Shown here piece after piece: positions 24,871 to 34,800 of a stretch of 64,000 nucleotides of DNA. The notes beneath the pieces are model-generated. The model saw only the letters and a list, made by a program, of their open reading frames with translations. It made no database searches and was not told the origin of the DNA. A program made the translations under genes and the position numbers. Within the stretch, counting starts at the first letter, position 1. Each line of letters begins with the position of its first letter. The stretch is from Demequina sp. (GTDB lineage: Bacteria; Actinomycetota; Actinomycetes; Actinomycetales; Demequinaceae), in assembly GCF_016278775.1 (NCBI RefSeq), contig NZ_JADQBF010000004.1:1-64000 (forward strand), given 5' to 3'.

Positions 24871-24901
24871 CCCGGGCCGCCCCCTGAGGGGGCGGCCCGG
24901 G
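24871..24901. terminator. perfect hairpin between binding-protein and permease genes
   Basis: Arms CCCGGGCCGCCCCC (24871-24884) and GGGGGCGGCCCGGG (24888-24901) are perfectly complementary around a 3-nt loop. Located inside the operon, such a structure usually protects or separates the upstream message, giving more binding protein than permease. Confidence 0.75.
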
Positions 24902-24915
24902 ACCGTTGTGGCGTC

Positions 24916-26244
24916 TTAGCCGATACCTTCGACTTCAGTCACGAACTGGTTCCAAGAGGTGGTCGGGTCCTGAGATCCGTCCTCGACACGCGTCAGAGCG
25001 TTCTGCATCGCGTCGTTCACCTGGAAGTAGAACTCGCCCTTGAACGGCGAGACCTCGATGGCGTTGGCACGGTTCGAGAAGATCGTGCCAAGGCTGTCGT
25101 TGTTGAAGAACTCAGCGTTGGTCGGGGCTTCGCCCGATGCCATCGCAGCGTTCAGTGCGGCCTCGTCCTCGAGCGCCGAGTTCTGGCTCGGGAACGTGCC
25201 GGCAGCTGCCAGCGCCTTGAGCTGCTGCTCAGGAGCGGTCAGCCAGTTGGCCAGTGCCTTCGCGGCGTCGACGTTGTCGCCGGCTTCGGGGACGGTCAGG
25301 TACGAACCGCCCCAGTTGCCGCCGCCACCGGGGAAGACGTCTGCGACGTTCCACGTGGTGGTGTCAGGCGCAGCGCCCTTGATGACGCCGAGCATCCAGC
25401 CGGGGCACAGCATCGTGGCGTAGGTGCCCGTGGCCAGACCGGCGAACCAGTCGTCGGACCACTGGCTGAGGTGAGCCGAGATTTCCGGCGTCACGGCGGT
25501 CAGCTGGTCGAAGATCGCCTTGACTTCGGGGTTCTCGGTAGCGATGATCTCGCCGGTCTCCGGGTTCTCGTAAGCAGCCTCGACCTGGTTGATCATGCCC
25601 TGGTAGGTACCGCCGGCACCGTCGAACCACGCCTTGCCTGTGGCGTCAACGTAGTCCTGGCCCACCTCGAAGTAGGTGTCCCAGTCGCCCTCAAGGAGCG
25701 CGGCAACCTCGTCGGGGTCGGACGGCATCCCTGCCGCTTCGAGCAACGCGGCGTCGTAGCAGACGGCCTCCGGGCCGATGTCCGTGCCGTAGGCAATCAG
25801 ACGGCCGTCGGGGTCGGTAGCAGCTGCGGTCTTCCAGTCGAGCCAGCGACCCTCAACCTCGGGGTCGGTCAGGTCTGCGAGGAAGTCGGTGTACTGCATG
25901 ACCTCTGGCATCCAGTCAACCTCGATGGCTTCGATGTCGGCAAGACCGCCGGCGCCGAGCTTGGCGAAGTAGTTGGTGCGAGCGTCGTTCGACGTTGCGG
26001 CAACGTTGTGGACAACGGTCACGTGGGGGTTCAGGTCCATGTACTCCTGAAGCAGTTCCTCCGTGTAGCCGAAGTTGTTGAAGGTGGCAACCGTGAGCGT
26101 TACGGGCTCGGTGTTCTCGGTTGTCTCGGTCGCCTCTGTGGTGTCGTCAGCTGGATCGCTCGAGCCACATGCAGCGAGGGTCAGGGCAAATACGGTCGCT
26201 CCAGCGGCCATGCCCAGGGTCTTCTTGCGTCGTGAGAGACTCAC
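24916..26244 (-). CDS. sugar-binding lipoprotein of ABC importer (CebE-like)
   Basis: A 442-residue extracellular solute-binding protein of family 1. Signal peptide: RRKK then a hydrophobic core, lipobox LAAC with Cys26. The mature protein shows VTLTVATFNNFGYTEELLQE, YMDLNPHVTVVHN and LTAPEQQLKALAAAGTFPSQ, typical of carbohydrate-binding members. Start 26244 (second GTG) is chosen because AAGGGA lies 6 nt before it; GTG 26250 would leave no room. First gene of the importer operon, under two LacI-type operators. Ligand inferred as a plant-derived (cello-)oligosaccharide from the operator type only. Confidence 0.9.
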   Translation of the reverse strand: MSLSRRKKTLGMAAGATVFALTLAACGSSDPADDTTEATETTENTEPVTLTVATFNNFGYTEELLQEYMDLNPHVTVVHNVAATSNDARTNYFAKLGAGGLADIEAIEVDWMPEVMQYTDFLADLTDPEVEGRWLDWKTAAATDPDGRLIAYGTDIGPEAVCYDAALLEAAGMPSDPDEVAALLEGDWDTYFEVGQDYVDATGKAWFDGAGGTYQGMINQVEAAYENPETGEIIATENPEVKAIFDQLTAVTPEISAHLSQWSDDWFAGLATGTYATMLCPGWMLGVIKGAAPDTTTWNVADVFPGGGGNWGGSYLTVPEAGDNVDAAKALANWLTAPEQQLKALAAAGTFPSQNSALEDEAALNAAMASGEAPTNAEFFNNDSLGTIFSNRANAIEVSPFKGEFYFQVNDAMQNALTRVEDGSQDPTTSWNQFVTEVEGIG

Positions 26245-26600
26245 GTTCACTCCCTTGTGAAGTAGGTGGTGGTCAGACTCTTGAGAGCGCTCTACTCCCG
26301 TGTGAGAGCGCTCCCTTGAATCGCCTCAACCGTAGGTCTGGGCGGGGGGCGTGTCAATCGACAAGTGCGTCTTGAGCCTGTTTCGTCATCGAATCGTTAC
26401 CAACACATTTCCCGGTCTCCGCACGCGTCAAGAAGTGACCCGGTTCGACAGATTTCGATAGCAAACGCTCGACATTCGGGGCAGTCGTCGGACGCCTGTT
26501 CCCGACCCCTCCGGTGCCGCAGCACGTGGGACGATCAACCCAAAGAACGCCTTCTTTCGGCTCATAGGCTGATTCCTGGCACCCCAATGAAGGAGCGCAC
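26245..26600. other. 356-bp divergent promoter region
   Basis: It separates the sugar importer operon (leftward) from the PLDc_N/ABC operon (rightward). It holds the two operators at 26282-26315 and the ribosome binding sites at each end. From about 26340 to 26580 I see no gene or clear regulatory site. Confidence 0.5.
26282..26315. promoter_or_regulatory. two LacI/CebR-type operators, 21 bp apart
   Basis: TGAGAGCGCTCTA (26282-26294) and TGAGAGCGCTCCC (26303-26315) share the palindromic core GAGCGCTC. Their centres are 21 bp apart, two helical turns, so two repressor dimers can bind on the same DNA face. The pair lies just upstream of the sugar-binding protein gene. Confidence 0.8.
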
Positions 26601-26801
26601 ATGAATGCCGACATTCCCTGGGCGGGAGTCCTTCCCATCATCGTGGTCGCAGTCGGGTTCATCGTGTACTGCCTGATCGATATTTCGCGCCATGAGGTCA
26701 AGCACCTTCCCAAGTGGGCTTGGGCTCTCATCTGTCTCATGTCCGTTCCCTTGGGCGGCATCGCGTACCTCATGTTGGGCAAGGACGCGAGCTCAACGTG
26801 A
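26601..26801 (+). CDS. PLDc_N (phospholipase D N-terminal-like) membrane protein
   Basis: A 66-residue protein of two membrane helices: WAGVLPIIVVAVGFIVYCLI, a charged turn DISRHEVKHLPKW, and AWALICLMSVPLGGIAYLML ending in GKD. This is the PLDc_N family pattern seen at the N-terminus of cardiolipin synthases and as free-standing small proteins next to ABC exporters. AAGGAG lies upstream of ATG 26601. Its stop overlaps the GTG of the following ATPase (GTGA), so it belongs to that operon; it may act as an accessory subunit. Confidence 0.85.
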   Translation: MNADIPWAGVLPIIVVAVGFIVYCLIDISRHEVKHLPKWAWALICLMSVPLGGIAYLMLGKDASST

Positions 26802-27676
26802 TCCGCACCCGCAACCTCGTCAAGCGCTACGGCGCCCACGCCGCGCTTGACGGCGTGGATCTCGACGTACCGGCCGGCTCGATCTACGGCCTCGCTGGCC
26901 CCAACGGCGCGGGCAAGACGACGCTGTTGGGCATCCTTTCCGGCCTACGCATTGCCACCGAAGGTGAGGTGTCGATCGACGCGGAACCCGGCACCTTCGC
27001 CGTCCTCCCGGACACTCCCCAGTTCGATCCATGGCTCACCGGGCGCGAGGTCGTCGCGCTTGCCCACACGTTGACCTCTCCCGCCGTGGACGATGCGCGG
27101 ATCGACGAGGTGCTCGCAGACACCGGCCTGGCCGACGACGCCGGGCGGCGTTGTGGGGGGTACTCGCGCGGCATGCTTCAGCGCCTCGGCATCGCATCAA
27201 CCCTCGTGTCCAGGCCATCGCTGATCCTGCTCGATGAGCCCGCATCAGCCCTCGACCCCCAAGGCCGACGCGAGGTGCTGGACCTCATCTCTCGACTACG
27301 GGGTCAGGCGACTGTCCTGTTCTCCAGCCACATCCTTGGCGACGTTCAAGAGGTCTGCGACACCGTCGGCGTTTTGCAGCACGGTCGACTCCTGTTCCAG
27401 GGCCCGCTCAGCGAGTTGCTCGTGGGCCGGGCAGTACCGCGCTACGCGGTGCGACTGCGCGACGGCGCCGACGCGGTGGCCGCCGCCCTGGCGCGCGAGC
27501 CCTGGGTGGTGTCGGCCGTGGCCGGTGAAGGCGGCGAGGTCATGGTTGAGGCCGCTTCCCTGGCCGATGCGGAAGACCGCCTCGTCTCCGCCCTAGCCAG
27601 TGCGGGAGCATCGGTCGTGTCGCTGGGGCCGGAGGCCGTCTCGCTCGAACGCGCGTTTCTGGAGTTGACGTCATGA
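26798..27676 (+). CDS. ABC transporter ATP-binding protein
   Basis: A 292-residue ATPase. Walker A GPNGAGKTT is at 34-42, the signature CGGYSRGMLQRLGIASTLVS, Walker B LILLDEP, D-loop SALDPQG and switch His FSSHILGDVQE. A C-terminal domain of about 80 residues follows. GTG 26798 is used as start because family homology (IRTRNLVKRYGAHAALDGV) begins there and it overlaps the previous stop. It is coupled to the permease gene by an ATGA overlap. An exporter of unknown substrate, possibly a bacitracin- or NatAB-like system. Confidence 0.9.
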   Translation: MIRTRNLVKRYGAHAALDGVDLDVPAGSIYGLAGPNGAGKTTLLGILSGLRIATEGEVSIDAEPGTFAVLPDTPQFDPWLTGREVVALAHTLTSPAVDDARIDEVLADTGLADDAGRRCGGYSRGMLQRLGIASTLVSRPSLILLDEPASALDPQGRREVLDLISRLRGQATVLFSSHILGDVQEVCDTVGVLQHGRLLFQGPLSELLVGRAVPRYAVRLRDGADAVAAALAREPWVVSAVAGEGGEVMVEAASLADAEDRLVSALASAGASVVSLGPEAVSLERAFLELTS

Positions 27677-28425
27677 CGCTGTGGAAATTGGAGTGGTTGA
27701 GGCTCAAGCGTCGTCGCACGTGGGTGGCCCTCGCGGCCGTCTACGTGGTCTTCGGCATGATCGGGCCCTTGACCGCGCGCTACATGAAGCAAATCCTGTC
27801 GAGCGTCGGCTCCTCAGATGGCATGGTGATCACGGCACCCGACCCTGTCCCGGCCGACGGGATGATTCAGTTTGTCTCGAACGCCGTGCAGATCGGCACT
27901 CTGGTGGTCGTCATCGTCGCCGCAGGCGCGCTGGCCTTCGATGCGATCCCCGAGATGGGCGTCTTCCTGCGCACCAGGGTCACTCCGGCGTGGCGGATTC
28001 TGGTGCCTCGGTTGGTGGTGTCATTCCTCGCGGCCTCTGCGGCCTTCATTCTTGGCGCGGGCACGGCGTGGTACGAGACGGCGGTGCTCATCGGACCTCT
28101 CGATGCGGGGCCGGTGCTCGGAGGCACGGCGCTCGGGGTGGTGTTCTTGGCATTCGTGGTGGCTCTCACCGGGGCGGTGGCGCAGAGAATGCGCACGGTG
28201 CTCGGCACCGTCATGACGTCGTTGGTGATCCTCGTGTCCATGCCGCTGCTGGGACTCGCACCCGCCATCTCGCGATGGCTTCCCACGTCGCTCGCGAACG
28301 CTCTCGCCGACCTGCCGGGTGGCGGCACGATGGACGACTACTGGCCTGCGCTCGGCGTGACGGTGGTCGCGACCGCCTTGCTCGTGTGGCTCGCGTTCGC
28401 GTGGGCCGGGAGGCGGGACAGGTGA
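27673..28425 (+). CDS. ABC transporter permease (ABC-2 type)
   Basis: A 250-residue membrane protein with six predicted helices. It begins MTLWKLEWLRLKRRRTWVAL, the cytoplasmic amphipathic start typical of this group, and has the coupling loop GVFLRTRVTPAWRILVPRLV. Its partner is the ATPase immediately upstream (ATGA overlap). The last gene of the three-gene operon; convergent with mnmA. Confidence 0.85.
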   Translation: MTLWKLEWLRLKRRRTWVALAAVYVVFGMIGPLTARYMKQILSSVGSSDGMVITAPDPVPADGMIQFVSNAVQIGTLVVVIVAAGALAFDAIPEMGVFLRTRVTPAWRILVPRLVVSFLAASAAFILGAGTAWYETAVLIGPLDAGPVLGGTALGVVFLAFVVALTGAVAQRMRTVLGTVMTSLVILVSMPLLGLAPAISRWLPTSLANALADLPGGGTMDDYWPALGVTVVATALLVWLAFAWAGRRDR

Positions 28426-28435
28426 GGCGCGCGCG

Positions 28436-29521
28436 TCAGCGCTCGCGCTTCGCGATGGTCGCCTGGCCGAGCACCCTGGTGCCGTCGTAGATCACGAGCG
28501 ACTGGCCTGCGGCCACACCACGCATCGGCTCATCAAGCTCAACCGTCACGCGGTCACCCGTGCGCACCACACGGCCAGCGACCGGATCGCCATGCGCCCT
28601 GACCTGCGCGAGGCACGGCGTCGGGCTTGCCGCGTCGACGTCTGGCGCCAACCAGACCACGTCTTCTCCCACCAACTCACGCACGCTCAGGAGCGTCTCG
28701 GGACCGACCGTCACCACGTTGCGATCGGTGTCGATTCCTGTCACGTAGCGGGGCGCGCCATCGGCGGCGGGACGCGGCAGGCGCAGGCCCTTGCGCTGGC
28801 CCACCGTGTAGGAGTACGCACCACTATGGGCGCCGACGACCTCGCCAGCCTCGTCCACGATCTCGCCTGGCTTCTCCCCCAGCGCGCGCTCAAGAAAGCC
28901 CTTGGTGTCGCCGTCGGCCACAAAGCAGATGTCGTAAGAGTCGGGCTTATTGCTCACGCCCAGCCCACGCGCGGCGGCCTCTGCCCGCACCTCTGACTTG
29001 GTGGCGATCTCCCCCAACGGGAACATCGCGCGCGCCAACTTCTCCGGCCCCATCACGGCCAGCACATACGACTGGTCCTTCGCGGCGTCGGCCGCGCGGT
29101 GAAGCTCGCGCACACCGTCGTCGCGTATCACCACCCGCGCGTAGTGGCCCGTGGCGACCGCGTCGAAGCCGAGCGACTGCGCCCGCTCCAGCAGCGTGTC
29201 GAACTTGATGTGTTCGTTGCAGCGCACGCACGGGTTGGGGGTGCGGCCGGCTGCGTACTCGTTCAGGAAGTCGGTCACCACGAGGTCGTGGAACTCGTCG
29301 CTGAGGTCCCACACGTAGTAAGGGATGCCCAGCTTGTCCGCAGCTCGTCGCGCGTCGTTGCTGTCCTCAATCGAGCAGCATCCGCGCGAGCCGGACCTGT
29401 ACTCGTCGCGATTGCGGCTGAGCGCCATGTGCACGCCGATCACGTCGTGGCCGGCATCCACGGCGCGCGCGGCAGCCACGGCGGAGTCGACTCCGCCTGA
29501 CAGGGCAGCAAGGACGCGCAT
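28436..29521 (-). CDS. mnmA: tRNA 2-thiouridylase MnmA
   Basis: Installs sulfur at C2 of U34 in Lys, Glu and Gln tRNAs using ATP and persulfide sulfur. 361 residues. The PP-loop [10 protein letters not shown] is at 8-17, Cys98 in [14 protein letters not shown] and Cys199 in DSYDICFV form the catalytic pair, and YTVGQRKGL follows in the C-terminal part. The start [13 protein letters not shown] matches other actinobacterial MnmA proteins. The gene upstream encodes a cysteine desulfurase, the usual sulfur donor, and the two are about 76 nt apart on the same strand. Confidence 0.95.
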   Translation of the reverse strand: MRVLAALSGGVDSAVAAARAVDAGHDVIGVHMALSRNRDEYRSGSRGCCSIEDSNDARRAADKLGIPYYVWDLSDEFHDLVVTDFLNEYAAGRTPNPCVRCNEHIKFDTLLERAQSLGFDAVATGHYARVVIRDDGVRELHRAADAAKDQSYVLAVMGPEKLARAMFPLGEIATKSEVRAEAAARGLGVSNKPDSYDICFVADGDTKGFLERALGEKPGEIVDEAGEVVGAHSGAYSYTVGQRKGLRLPRPAADGAPRYVTGIDTDRNVVTVGPETLLSVRELVGEDVVWLAPDVDAASPTPCLAQVRAHGDPVAGRVVRTGDRVTVELDEPMRGVAAGQSLVIYDGTRVLGQATIAKRER

Positions 29522-29597
29522 GGGGAACTCCAAAGGTACGACTGGGGACTCGACCATGGTACGTCGGACGACGGCGTGCGGCGGGCGACGCGGATCG

Positions 29598-30776
29598 CTA
29601 GCGTCGCGCCTGAGCGACGGCGCCCGCGAGCGCGTCGATGGCCGCGTCAACGTCGGCGTCCGTCGAGCTCCACCCCAGGGAGAACCGCACCGTCGACAGC
29701 GCGTGCTCCTCCGGCCCGCCCATGGCGAGCACCACGTGGCTCGGCTCCACGACTCCCGCGGTGCAGGCCGCGCCCGGCGACACCTCGATTCCGGCAAGGT
29801 CGAGGGCCACCAGCAGGGCCTCCGACGACGCGCCGGGAATGATCGCGTGGACGATGTGGGGGGCGCCTTGGCTTGGTCCGTGAACGACCGCGCCGGGAGA
29901 CGCCGACGCGAGCGCCCGTGCCAGCCGCTCCCCCAAAGCCGCCACACGCTGAGCCTCGGCATCCAGCCCGCTCACCGCGTCGTCGAGCGCCGCGGCGAAT
30001 GCCCACGCGGCCGCAACGTCGACCGTCCCCGACCGCAGCCTGCGTTCCTGCCCTCCCCCGTGCGTGAGCGGCGACAGCGCGGCGTCCCTGAGCGCGAGCA
30101 GCGCGCCCACCCCCACCGGTCCACCCACCTTGTGTCCGCTCACCGCCGCGGTCGCCAGGCCGCTGGCCGCGAAGTCGAAGGGCACGTGCCCGATCCCCTG
30201 GACGGCGTCGGAATGCACCGGGATGCCCTGTGCGGCCGCGAGCGCGACCGCCTCCGCCACGGGCTGGACGGTCCCCACCTCGTTGTTGACGCCTTGAACT
30301 GAGACCAGCGCGGTGAGGTGGACATGGGTGTCCAGTTCCGCCGCGAGCGAGTCAAGCAGCAAGCGGGCATCCGCATCGACCGGCAGTTCCGCGGCCACCG
30401 CGCCCTGCTGGGATGCGAGCCACCGCACCGGATCGAGCGCCGCGTGATGCTCCACAGCGGTGGTCACGATGCGGGTGCGGGCAGGGTCCTTGGCACGCCG
30501 GGCCCAAAACGCTCCCTTGATGGCCAGATTGTTCGCCTCCGTGCCGCCCGACGTGAGAATCACCTCGGTCGGGTGCGCCCCCAGCGCCGCGCCAATCCGC
30601 TCGCGAGCGTCCTCGAGGAGCGATCGCGCCGAGCGGCCCGACGCGTGCAGGCTGGACGCATTTCCCACCCGATGCGAGGCCTCGAGCCACGCTTCACGTG
30701 CGACGGGTCGCATCGGCGTCGTCGCGGCGTGATCGAGGTAGTGGCGCACGCGACCATGGTAGGCGGCGGTCACCAC
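29598..30776 (-). CDS. cysteine desulfurase (NifS/IscS-like)
   Basis: PLP enzyme that takes sulfur from cysteine as a persulfide. 392 residues. YLDHAATTP opens the fold, followed by [41 protein letters not shown] and the Schiff-base Lys216 in [10 protein letters not shown]. The catalytic Cys is at 338 in SPGAACTAG, on the mobile loop. With mnmA next downstream, its likely main role is tRNA thiolation. The start may instead be GTG at 30749 ([12 protein letters not shown]); no clear ribosome binding site decides. Confidence 0.93.
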   Translation of the reverse strand: MVTAAYHGRVRHYLDHAATTPMRPVAREAWLEASHRVGNASSLHASGRSARSLLEDARERIGAALGAHPTEVILTSGGTEANNLAIKGAFWARRAKDPARTRIVTTAVEHHAALDPVRWLASQQGAVAAELPVDADARLLLDSLAAELDTHVHLTALVSVQGVNNEVGTVQPVAEAVALAAAQGIPVHSDAVQGIGHVPFDFAASGLATAAVSGHKVGGPVGVGALLALRDAALSPLTHGGGQERRLRSGTVDVAAAWAFAAALDDAVSGLDAEAQRVAALGERLARALASASPGAVVHGPSQGAPHIVHAIIPGASSEALLVALDLAGIEVSPGAACTAGVVEPSHVVLAMGGPEEHALSTVRFSLGWSSTDADVDAAIDALAGAVAQARR

Positions 30777-30813
30777 CGGTAGCGTGACAACTCAGCCCCA
30801 CGAAAGGAACCCC

Positions 30814-31641
30814 ATGGCCACCTGGTTCATCACCGGCTGCTCCACCGGCATCGGCCGCGCCGCCGCGGAGGCTGTCGCGAGCGCAGGGCATACCGTCGTG
30901 GCAACGGCGCGCCGTCCCCAGACGCTCGAAGGCCTCGTGGCCGCTCACCCCGACAGCGTCGTGGCACTTCCGCTTGACGTGACGGACGACGCCTCCGTCG
31001 CGTCGGCGGTCGAGGCCGCCTTGGAACGCGTGGGACACATCGATGTGCTGGTCAACAATGCGGGCGTCGGCTACTTCTCGACCATCGAGGAGTCCGACGC
31101 CGACGACGTGCGGACCATGATGGAGGCCAACTTCTGGGGCGCGGCGCGCGTGACCACCGCCCTCCTGCCCCACTTGCGCAAGCGCCGCGCGGGCCACATC
31201 CTCACGGTGTCCTCGATCGCTGGCGTGCGCGGCTCGGCTGGCCTCGGCTATTACTGCGCCACCAAGTTTGCGGTGTCTGGCTTCATGGAGGCGCTCGCCG
31301 CCGAGGTGGGGCACCTGGGAATCAAGGTCACCCTGATCGAGCCAGGGCCGGTGCGCTCCCTGTGGATCCCGTCAGGCGAGAAGAAGCAAGCCGTGATGGC
31401 GGACTACGCGGAGGTGATGGTGCCGTTCTGGGACCGCATCAACAATCTCCCTGGAAACCAGCCGGGATCGCCCGAGGCCCTCGCCGACGCCATGCTTGCC
31501 CTGGTCGAAGCGCCTGAGCCGCCCCTGCACTTCATCGCTGGCGCCCACGCCCTCGCTGGCACGCGCACCAAGATCGAGCGGCTCGCGGCCGAGGTGGACG
31601 CGTGGGAGGACCTCACGCGTTCCGTCGACCGCCCAGAGTAG
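30814..31641 (+). CDS. short-chain dehydrogenase/reductase
   Basis: A 275-residue classical SDR with Rossmann fold. The cofactor motif TGCSTGIG is at 7-14, NNAG at 81-84, and the catalytic Ser (133/134), Tyr147 and Lys151 in VSSIAGVRG and YYCATK. The Arg-rich text TARRPQ after strand 2 favours NADP(H). The start ATG 30814 has GAAAGGAA upstream. Substrate unknown; close relatives are annotated only as SDR oxidoreductases. A strong hairpin follows the stop. Confidence 0.9.
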   Translation: MATWFITGCSTGIGRAAAEAVASAGHTVVATARRPQTLEGLVAAHPDSVVALPLDVTDDASVASAVEAALERVGHIDVLVNNAGVGYFSTIEESDADDVRTMMEANFWGAARVTTALLPHLRKRRAGHILTVSSIAGVRGSAGLGYYCATKFAVSGFMEALAAEVGHLGIKVTLIEPGPVRSLWIPSGEKKQAVMADYAEVMVPFWDRINNLPGNQPGSPEALADAMLALVEAPEPPLHFIAGAHALAGTRTKIERLAAEVDAWEDLTRSVDRPE

Positions 31642-31716
31642 GCGGCGGCCGGGGCCCACAGCCCTGCCCGCGCCCGCCTCGACTCCGCCCGCCGAACAGT
31701 GCGAACCGAAACCAGC

Positions 31717-31758
31717 CGCGACACGCCGACGCAGGGGTAGCCGCGTCGGCGTGTCGCG
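31717..31758. terminator. perfect 16-bp inverted repeat, bidirectional terminator
   Basis: CGCGACACGCCGACGC (31717-31732) and GCGTCGGCGTGTCGCG (31743-31758) are perfectly complementary with a 10-nt loop. It sits between the converging SDR and nuclease genes, the expected place for a shared terminator. Confidence 0.8.
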
Positions 31759-31825
31759 AGGCCAAACGGTCAGAACTGTTCAGGCCGGTCCGGGCGGGGC
31801 CGGGTTCGGACGGGATCCGCAGTTG

Positions 31826-34800
31826 CTAGCCGATGACCTCGCACTGTTGGCCGTTCAGCATGAAGGGGCCCACGGGCTCTGCGCTGCCGCGGTGAGTGCC
31901 GAGGTAGCCGAATGAACGCGCGGAGCCAGGCCAGATGGTGGAGTTGTAGAACGCGTTGCTCACTGACACGTCGTTGCCCGTCTGCGTGATGTTCCCATTC
32001 CACCCGAGCCAGATCCTGGCGCCAGGGCTCATGTCGTAGTCAAGAGTCCACCCGTTGATCCGCTCGTCGGTGAGGTTGCGCACCAGCATGGTGGTCACGA
32101 AGCCCCCGCCCCACCACGAGTGGGTCCACGACTGCACGGAGCATGTGGGCGCCGCCGGTTCCACCTCGACGGGCACCTCGAGCGCGCGGTACACGCGCTC
32201 GCCGTTCGGGCCGACCGCCTCGACGTACATGACGTACACGCGCTCGTCTGCGCCGTACTCCTCGGCGCGGAATCGAGCCGTGTCGCCGTCCACGATGGTC
32301 GCGTCGCCAGGCAGGTCGCCTGCGGCCATGCCGTCGTCCGCTTGGGTTGAGAAGGCGTTGATGATCTCGACCGTCCACGGGGCGCTGTCGGGGCCCGCGG
32401 CAGTCACGTCGACGTCCACGAGCGAGTGCTCCGGCCCGGTGACGACGTCTGGTGTGACCGCGAACGTCACCCCCGAGTCGAGGTCCAGTCCCAGCAGGAT
32501 CGGGTCGTGGTCAGACGTCCGGTACATGTCGGGCGCGTACAGCAACGCGATCTGTGCGGGGCTCTGGTAGTTGGTGTTGTAGTCCAGCACCGGCACCTCG
32601 TCGGCGTTGATGTGGAACTCCGTCACCCCGGTGACCTGCGGCTGCAGACTCGGCGACGCGAGTGCGTAGTCGAGGTAGCCCCACTGGCCGTCGAACACGT
32701 ACGAGTAGTTGCCCAGACTCAGATCCGCATAGCCAGCGTCAATGAAGGTCTGAATCGGGTCCTCCTTGGCATAGGCGTTCAGGTCTCCCATGACGACGAC
32801 GTCGGGGTCGCCGTTGCCTGCCTGGCCAGCGTCGATCCAGTCGACGAGCGCCTCGGCGGCCGCGGTGCGCGTCGCGTTCCAGCAGGCAGCGCCATCACCG
32901 GCGTTGTCGTCTGCCGATCCGTCGCCAGGGCACGAGCCCTTGGACTTGAGGTGGTTGACCACGAGCGTGACGTGCTCAGAGCCGTTCATCTGCACAAAGG
33001 TCTGTGCGAGCGACGGCCGGTTGCGGGTGTCGTCAAAGCGCGGGTCCACGGAGGAGTCCATCACCGTGAAGTCCCCGGAAGGCCGCACGAGGTCCCCGCG
33101 GAAGATGAGGCCCACACGGATCACGTCGGTGCCGAGCACTCCCGTGTCGATCGATTCCCAGCCAGTGATCCCCTGTGCCGCGTTGAGGCCAGCCGCGAGG
33201 TCAGCTGCGGGGTCCACGCCTGGAGTGTTCTCCATCTCCATGAGCGCGATCACGTCGGCGTCGAGCGCCTGCAAAGCCTCCAGCAGCTTGGTGCGCTGGC
33301 GTTCAAACTCCTCGGTGGTCTCCGCGCCGCGGCAGTCATCCTCGTAGCCCACGGGTCCGCACTGGTTGCCGGAGGAGTCGAGCGTGAGGAAGTAGTTGAG
33401 GACGTTGAAACTCGCCACCTTGAGGCTGCCGCCCACGTCTTCCGGCTCGGTGGGACGCGGGTTCGCCGCAGCGAACACGGGAACGACGCCTCCTGGCACC
33501 AGCCCGGTGTCGCTCAGGTCGCCCACCGGCCGCACGCGGTACGCGTTGGGCGAGCTGGAGTAGCCGCCCCACGTGTACGTCATGACGCCCACCAGGTCGG
33601 TGACGGTGTCCCCGCCACGCAACGGGTTGCTCGCCGTCAGGGGGTTCCCGCCGCCACCAAAGATCGGGTCGGCGTTCTGCGCGTTGGTCGCGTCGTCGAT
33701 CGTGATGCGGTTGAGGTCATTCGCCGCTTGGATCGCCTGGGCCGGGGCGCCTGGTGCGGCCACGGCGGTGGGCTGCTGGAGCCTCGCGCCCGAACTCAGC
33801 ACCACCTCACCAGAGCGTCCCTGCTGGTAGTACTCGGTGACGTACAAGTCTTGCGGGAAGGTCACGAGCATCCCCTCAAACGCCTCGGCGGCATCGGCCG
33901 ACGCGAAGGGAAGGGTCACGGTCGCTGGCGTCACCGTGGCGCCTGTGTCGACTACCGCAAGCGCAGTCACGGAGCTGATCTGCGTCTGTCCCTGATACTC
34001 GCCCACCGTTCCGGTGAGTTCCACGACGTCGCCCAGGTCAACGTCGTCGTTGTTGTAGTTGAAGACGAAGATGCCCTCCGACGTGGCGGGGTCGGCGTCA
34101 ACAGTGGCGTCCGACTGCTGCAGGTAGAAGCCGCGCAGGGCAGGGCTGGGGCCCTCGTAGTCGCCGACGACGATGCCCTCGACGGTCACCAACTCGCCCA
34201 CCATCGGCGACGAGGCGCCAGCGCCCTGGACGTCGTGGATGGCCGCCACCGTGGGCGTCTCGCCATCTCCGCCGTCTCCGCCGTCGCCTGTGCACGTGGC
34301 GGTGTGAGAGCCGAGACCGTCGAACGTGTCGGAAGCGAAGGCCTCCCACTCAACGGAGGCGTCGAAGGCGTTCGTCTCGTCGGTATCTCCCGTGCAGATG
34401 CCTGGCAGTCGGCGCAAGGTGTCGTTCGCGCCGCCTCCAACCCACTCGGAGCCGGGGTCAACGCCCACCTGGCCGAAGGCGTCAACGGTGACGCCGTCCT
34501 TGCTCAAGACGAGTGCATCGTCTCCGTTGAAGAGGCCAGCGCCGGTGGTGAGGTCTGCCTGCGCGAGGATCGCGGGATCGGCGCTCGAGTGCGCCACCAC
34601 GTACACGTCGCCGGCTGCGAGCGTGCCCGTCAGGTCCAACGTGAGGCTCGCCGAGGTGTTGCCATTCGAGTATTGCGTCAGCACGTACGGTGCGAGGTCA
34701 ACGTCGGCGCCTGTGCCGTTGTAGACCTCAATCGCCTTGTTGTAGGAGCTTCCCTCGATGTACTCAGAGAGGAACAGTTCCGTGGCCGGTTCGGCGGTGG

